From NCBI GenBank assembly GCA_030628155.1, contig DAOVRL010000049.1:1-25682 (forward strand): a DNA stretch of 25,682 nt. The letters run 5' to 3'. A program made the position numbers and the translations under genes. The DNA is from DAOVRL01 sp023128595. GTDB lineage: Bacteria > Planctomycetota > Phycisphaerae > Sedimentisphaerales > Anaerobacaceae. Below the pieces are notes generated by a model. It saw only the letters and a list, made by a program, of their open reading frames with translations, ran no database searches and was not told where the DNA came from. Numbering within the stretch: position 1 is the first letter of the stretch; each line of letters starts with the position of its first letter. This document shows positions 22,851 through 25,682 of this stretch, one piece after another.

Positions 22851-24415
22851 TAACCTAACTCTCTGAGCACCTGCTCAGTCGGTATCCCTAATTCTTTCTT
22901 GATTTGGGCCTCCCGCAGCTTCTCCATCATATTTTCGGGCAGCGGACTCGGATATACGATGTCCACCTCTCTATCCGCCGCGCAGGTCTTATAGATGTTG
23001 GCCGTATCGAGTATCGAAAGGACCGTCCTGCAGATCCTTTTGAGCCCTTCGCTGTAAGTAAACCTCTTTCGCTCATTCTTCGAGAGCATCCCCATAAGCG
23101 TCAGCCTGAGAGCCACAGCGCTTGTAAGGTTGCCCACCTTGCCCTTTAGAATCCCGGCCACTACCGGCGTTACTCCGCTGGACTTGTCCATCGCTTCCCG
23201 CATCTCCGCGATGTGCAGACCCTCGCTCGGTGCCGCCGTGTCTCCGCCGAACTCCTCGATGGATGCCTCCGGGTTGTCCGTGTACCACATCCTGCCCGGG
23301 GAGATCGGCTTGTTCTCAAAGCCCTCTATCCCTTTACCTAAATACATCTTGAAAGACTGGAACGTAATCCTGCTGGCCCTGTCACTCAACCTCGTATTAA
23401 GCTCGTCCTGCAGCGGTATCAACGGCTCGACATCGCTTAGCCCCTCGTAATAGTATGGCTGAGCGATGTTCTGGATGTGCACCACCGGTAGAAACCCCCA
23501 CGGCAGCTCACCCTCGGCTACGAGCATCTTGTCTTCATATCTCTGCCAGCCGGCAGCCGAGGTGATCTCTGTCACCGCAACTACCTGCCGGGTATCGCTG
23601 CCCCGCTTACCCCCTGACAATATCCTGGAAAGAAACGAGCTTCTCTTACTCAGGGCATTTCTCTTCTGGTGAAAGTGCTGAACGTAATACCTCGTTATTT
23701 TGTAGTCATCTTCATCCAGGACAGGCAGTGCTCTCGGTGCCTCGACCAATTCCAGGCCGATAGCCTGTGCCAATTGCAGCACCTCCTCGAACTTGTCGTT
23801 CCCATTTGGACGGGAACCCACATCGTCCGAGCGAGTTGCGTGAGAGAAGGAGGAGTGGGGTGTGCGTGCGATGATGTCGTCGCCAGGCCTGACGAAACAA
23901 TCGACAAAGCCATAGACACTTCCGAGCACCGCCATATCCTGAAAGAAACTAATACCGCCGTTGGCCGCAAACACTGCCTTTAAGATTGTCTCAGTTTTTG
24001 CACGTTTTTGGCCGTCCGGCGACTTGGAAACAAAACTAATCGGCTTGCCGAATAGAAAATCGACCGCCGCATTTATTCGCCACGCAATATCATTCTCGAT
24101 TACTACCTCTTTTCGCTGTACGTCCTTGACCGGCCTTGCACCAAGCACACCGGCATTTGCTGAGTGCAAAAGCCCCGTTATCCTCGAAGGCAGCCCGTAC
24201 TCCTGTGCCTGCACATAGCACCGCCCTGATTCACTCACCTTTCGCTCGCAAGCCCCAAGGCCGATTGCCTCGGCCATCGGGTTCGCGTAATACTCCCACA
24301 GCCTCCCGAAGTGCCTCGCAATGTTCACCGAATGTTCGTCAACGAGCCACTCAACGTAATCCGCCTCAAGCCCGTCCTCCTCAGCCCTCTTAAAGATATC
24401 AAGCTCAAATCCCAT
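22826..24415 (-). CDS. Phage portal protein (SPP1 gp6-like)
   Basis: A 529-residue portal, the dodecameric ring at one capsid vertex through which DNA enters and to which the tail attaches. Visible family features: an N-terminal helical region, then NDIAWRINAAVDFLFGKPIS, FQDMAVLGSVYGFVDCFVRP, WGFLPVVHIQNIAQPYYYEG, GLSDVEPLIPLQDELNTRLS (a hallmark stretch), SSGVTPVVAGILKGKVGNLT followed by a long helix, and IVYPSPLPENMMEKLREAQI at the end. This is the plan of the SPP1 gp6-like portal family. Residues about 181-207 (HSSFSHATRSDDVGSRPNGN) look out of place and could be an in-frame repeat insertion. The start has GGAG six bases upstream. No terminase gene lies next to it: on the upstream side is a divergent host-type glycoside hydrolase. 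Confidence 0.88.
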   Translation of the reverse strand: MGFELDIFKRAEEDGLEADYVEWLVDEHSVNIARHFGRLWEYYANPMAEAIGLGACERKVSESGRCYVQAQEYGLPSRITGLLHSANAGVLGARPVKDVQRKEVVIENDIAWRINAAVDFLFGKPISFVSKSPDGQKRAKTETILKAVFAANGGISFFQDMAVLGSVYGFVDCFVRPGDDIIARTPHSSFSHATRSDDVGSRPNGNDKFEEVLQLAQAIGLELVEAPRALPVLDEDDYKITRYYVQHFHQKRNALSKRSSFLSRILSGGKRGSDTRQVVAVTEITSAAGWQRYEDKMLVAEGELPWGFLPVVHIQNIAQPYYYEGLSDVEPLIPLQDELNTRLSDRASRITFQSFKMYLGKGIEGFENKPISPGRMWYTDNPEASIEEFGGDTAAPSEGLHIAEMREAMDKSSGVTPVVAGILKGKVGNLTSAVALRLTLMGMLSKNERKRFTYSEGLKRICRTVLSILDTANIYKTCAADREVDIVYPSPLPENMMEKLREAQIKKELGIPTEQVLRELGYENLELRM

Positions 24416-24768
24416 ACTCAGCTCCGTTTCAACTATTAGCTTTCAACTGCCGGGCATCAAATATCAACGCCCTCTACAATTGGACGAACTTGCGCGTTTG
24501 ATGCGAAAATTCGCGATTTGTATGTCACTTGAATTTCGGTAAGTGCTTAGCTGAAACGGAGTAAAAAAAATTTTCAAATTTCCGATTTTGCGTTTCAACT
24601 ACCCTCGTTTTTGATTGAAAAATCGCGAAATTCTTATCTATTCTAACACCAAAAACCGCCCAAAATCCCGCTCGCACCAATCGTTATCTACAAACAAAGT
24701 GCCCTGCCGGAGCCCAGAGGAGAAACCTTTTCCTGACATGCGGAACCACTCTCATCGCAAACCCATAT
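24416..24768. promoter_or_regulatory. AT-rich control region upstream of the cassette, with inverted repeats
   Basis: A gene-free region between the divergent portal and hydrolase genes. TGAAACGGAG, which contains the portal ribosome site on the minus strand (24431-24422), recurs as an inverted copy on the plus strand (24552-24561). CGTTTCAACTA occurs twice as a direct repeat (about 24425 and 24591). AAATTCGCGATTT (24507-24519) and AAATCGCGAAATT (24620-24632) are near-perfect inverted copies centred on TCGCGA. An A8T4 tract lies at 24563-24574. No consensus sigma-70 promoter for the cassette is evident; the paired palindromic sites look like operators. Confidence 0.5.
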
Positions 24769-24797
24769 TTGACAAACCCGGATACCTGCTGCATAAT
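24769..24797 (+). promoter_or_regulatory. Sigma-70-type promoter of the glycoside hydrolase
   Basis: TTGACA at 24769-24774, exactly 17 bases, then CATAAT at 24792-24797. This is one mismatch from the full consensus. It predicts transcription from about 24804, giving a leader of about 65 bases before the ATG at 24870. Confidence 0.75.
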
Positions 24798-24869
24798 TGC
24801 CTCCCGCCCGAATCCGTTGTCGCCGGACCAATCGTACGAAACAACAACAGGCTTCTAAGGATGGACAAG

Positions 24870-25682
24870 ATGAGCAATCCAGCTACAAAGAACACCACCA
24901 GGACCGTTCTCAAACTCGGCCAACCATGGATCAAAAAGCTTTCCACAACACTTTTCTTCTTGTGCCTTTTTGCCTTCCCGTCTGTCGGCGCAATCCCGCT
25001 GCCGGAGTTGGCTGTGCCCAACGGCTTCGGAACCAACATTCATTTCCGTGGCGAACCCAAAGATCTTGACTTGATCCGTGACGGTGGATTCAAGTTCATC
25101 CGTATGGACCTAACCTGGGGCGGCGTTGAAAGGAAAAAAGGCGTCTATGAATTCGAGAAGATTGGCTACGATGCCCTGACCGAAGGCTGCACCAAACGCG
25201 ACATCCGAATCCTCTACATCCTCGACTATAGCAACCGCCTTTATGAGTCGCAGCGCAGCGTCCGCACAGAAGAAGGTCGCAAGGCATTCGCCGCATACGC
25301 CGAGGCCGCCGCAAAGAGATACAAAGGCAAAGGCATACTCTGGGAAATCTGGAACGAGCCGAACATAAAGCAATTCTGGGTGCCTCAGCCCAGCGTCGAT
25401 GACTACTGCAAACTCGTCGAAGAAACCGCTCCGCTTGTCAAAAAGGCCGACCCATCAGCTCTGGTGGTCGCCGGCGCAACATCGGGCATACCCTTCAAAT
25501 GGCTGGAAGACTGCTTCAAAAAGGGCCTGCTCAAATGGATCGTAACCGTTCAGGGGTATTTTGAACATATTGGGCAACGCACCCAACATCAAAACACCCA
25601 TGTTCATTTCGTAACACCTTCAAATTGCAAAATAACCGTTTTCTCAAGTGGCAGGCTTCTCTCGGCCGATAATATCTGTACA
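24870..25682 (+). CDS. Exported glycoside hydrolase (GH5/GH39-like), apparently interrupted
   Basis: A retaining-type polysaccharide or oligosaccharide hydrolase. I start at the ATG at 24870, with AAGGA eight bases upstream; an ATG nine bases earlier has no usable site. Residues 24-41 form a signal peptide (LSTTLFFLCLFAFPSVGA). The barrel begins NGFGTNIHF, then LIRDGGFKFIRMDLTWGGVE, YILDYSNRLY, and the acid/base motif EIWNEPN (Glu163), as in clan GH-A. After KGLLKWI at about residue 224 (base 25541) the translation becomes unlike any hydrolase, although it stays open to the window end: the second catalytic Glu and the rest of the barrel are missing. The break coincides with a putative insertion-sequence end, so the enzyme is probably inactive in this strain. 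GH subfamily is not certain. Confidence 0.8.
   Translation, partial: MSNPATKNTTRTVLKLGQPWIKKLSTTLFFLCLFAFPSVGAIPLPELAVPNGFGTNIHFRGEPKDLDLIRDGGFKFIRMDLTWGGVERKKGVYEFEKIGYDALTEGCTKRDIRILYILDYSNRLYESQRSVRTEEGRKAFAAYAEAAAKRYKGKGILWEIWNEPNIKQFWVPQPSVDDYCKLVEETAPLVKKADPSALVVAGATSGIPFKWLEDCFKKGLLKWIVTVQGYFEHIGQRTQHQNTHVHFVTPSNCKITVFSSGRLLSADNICT
25542..25682. mobile_element. Putative insertion-sequence end inside the glycoside hydrolase gene
   Basis: At 25542 the hydrolase sequence stops abruptly and GTAACCGTTCAGGGGTATTT begins. GTAACCGTTC-type termini are known to me from IS66-like elements. TAACCGTT recurs as a direct copy at 25633-25640, as expected of terminal and subterminal transposase sites. 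No transposase is visible because the window ends 140 bases later. Family assignment is tentative. Confidence 0.45.

Noticed and set aside
10976..24415. Tailocin, contractile injection system or type VI secretion
   Set aside because: No sheath, tube, spike or ATPase was seen, while a clear portal and major capsid protein are present.
10976..24415. Complete inducible prophage
   Set aside because: No terminase, integrase, repressor, replication or lysis enzyme genes and no attachment repeats in the window.
24425..24601. CRISPR-like TTTCAACTA repeats
   Set aside because: Only two copies, about 165 bases apart, no regular spacers and no cas genes.
1..25682. tRNA or rRNA genes
   Set aside because: No cloverleaf-like or rRNA-like segment was recognised on either strand by eye; a tRNAscan run would be decisive.

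Overview
The window looks like chromosomal DNA of a planctomycete, most likely of the Phycisphaerae/Sedimentisphaerales type. The signs are several Tat-exported S1-family sulfatases, two ECF sigma/anti-sigma style operons, a lipoprotein resembling the TIGR03067 lipocalin-like family common in planctomycetes, a glycoside hydrolase, and many 'boilerplate' dispersed repeats between genes. This assignment is by family resemblance only; no 16S or marker gene is present.

Left part (1-10.7 kb), host functions. Two sulfatases run on the + strand (the first cut by the window edge). They converge on a minus-strand ECF sigma factor plus zinc-finger anti-sigma operon (4768-2931, four-base ATGA overlap). 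A second minus-strand operon (7546-5036) has an ECF sigma factor followed by two paralogous single-pass membrane proteins with outward-facing discoidin (F5/8 type C) domains. All three membrane partners share a Lys-Ser-Pro juxtamembrane motif, so I read the discoidin proteins as candidate anti-sigma/sensor proteins that may detect polysaccharide. A third sulfatase (9419-7968), a truncated beta-keto-acid cleavage enzyme remnant and a small lipoprotein complete this part.

Right part (10.9-24.4 kb), a phage-derived particle cassette, all on the minus strand. In transcription order it holds portal, a scaffold-like coiled-coil protein, an SU10/DUF5309-type major capsid protein, an adaptor-like protein, a Dit-like small tail protein, a series of fibre proteins (Fn3-like, fibre, beta-helix, small structural proteins, LamG receptor-binding protein), a large baseplate-hub-like protein, and a terminal block containing a small TM/coiled-coil protein and a lipoprotein (spanin-like arrangement). 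No terminase, protease, tail tube, sheath, tape measure, integrase or lysin is visible, and the sequence upstream of the portal is a regulatory region and a divergent host-type glycoside hydrolase. Several intergenic gaps of the cassette contain repeats that look like the host's dispersed repeats. Together this suggests a long-resident, possibly domesticated or decayed particle cassette, the most interesting object in the window.

Right edge (24.7-25.7 kb). A glycoside hydrolase (WNEPN acid/base motif) with a near-consensus promoter loses its recognisable sequence at about 25542, where what looks like the end of an insertion sequence begins; the gene is probably disrupted.
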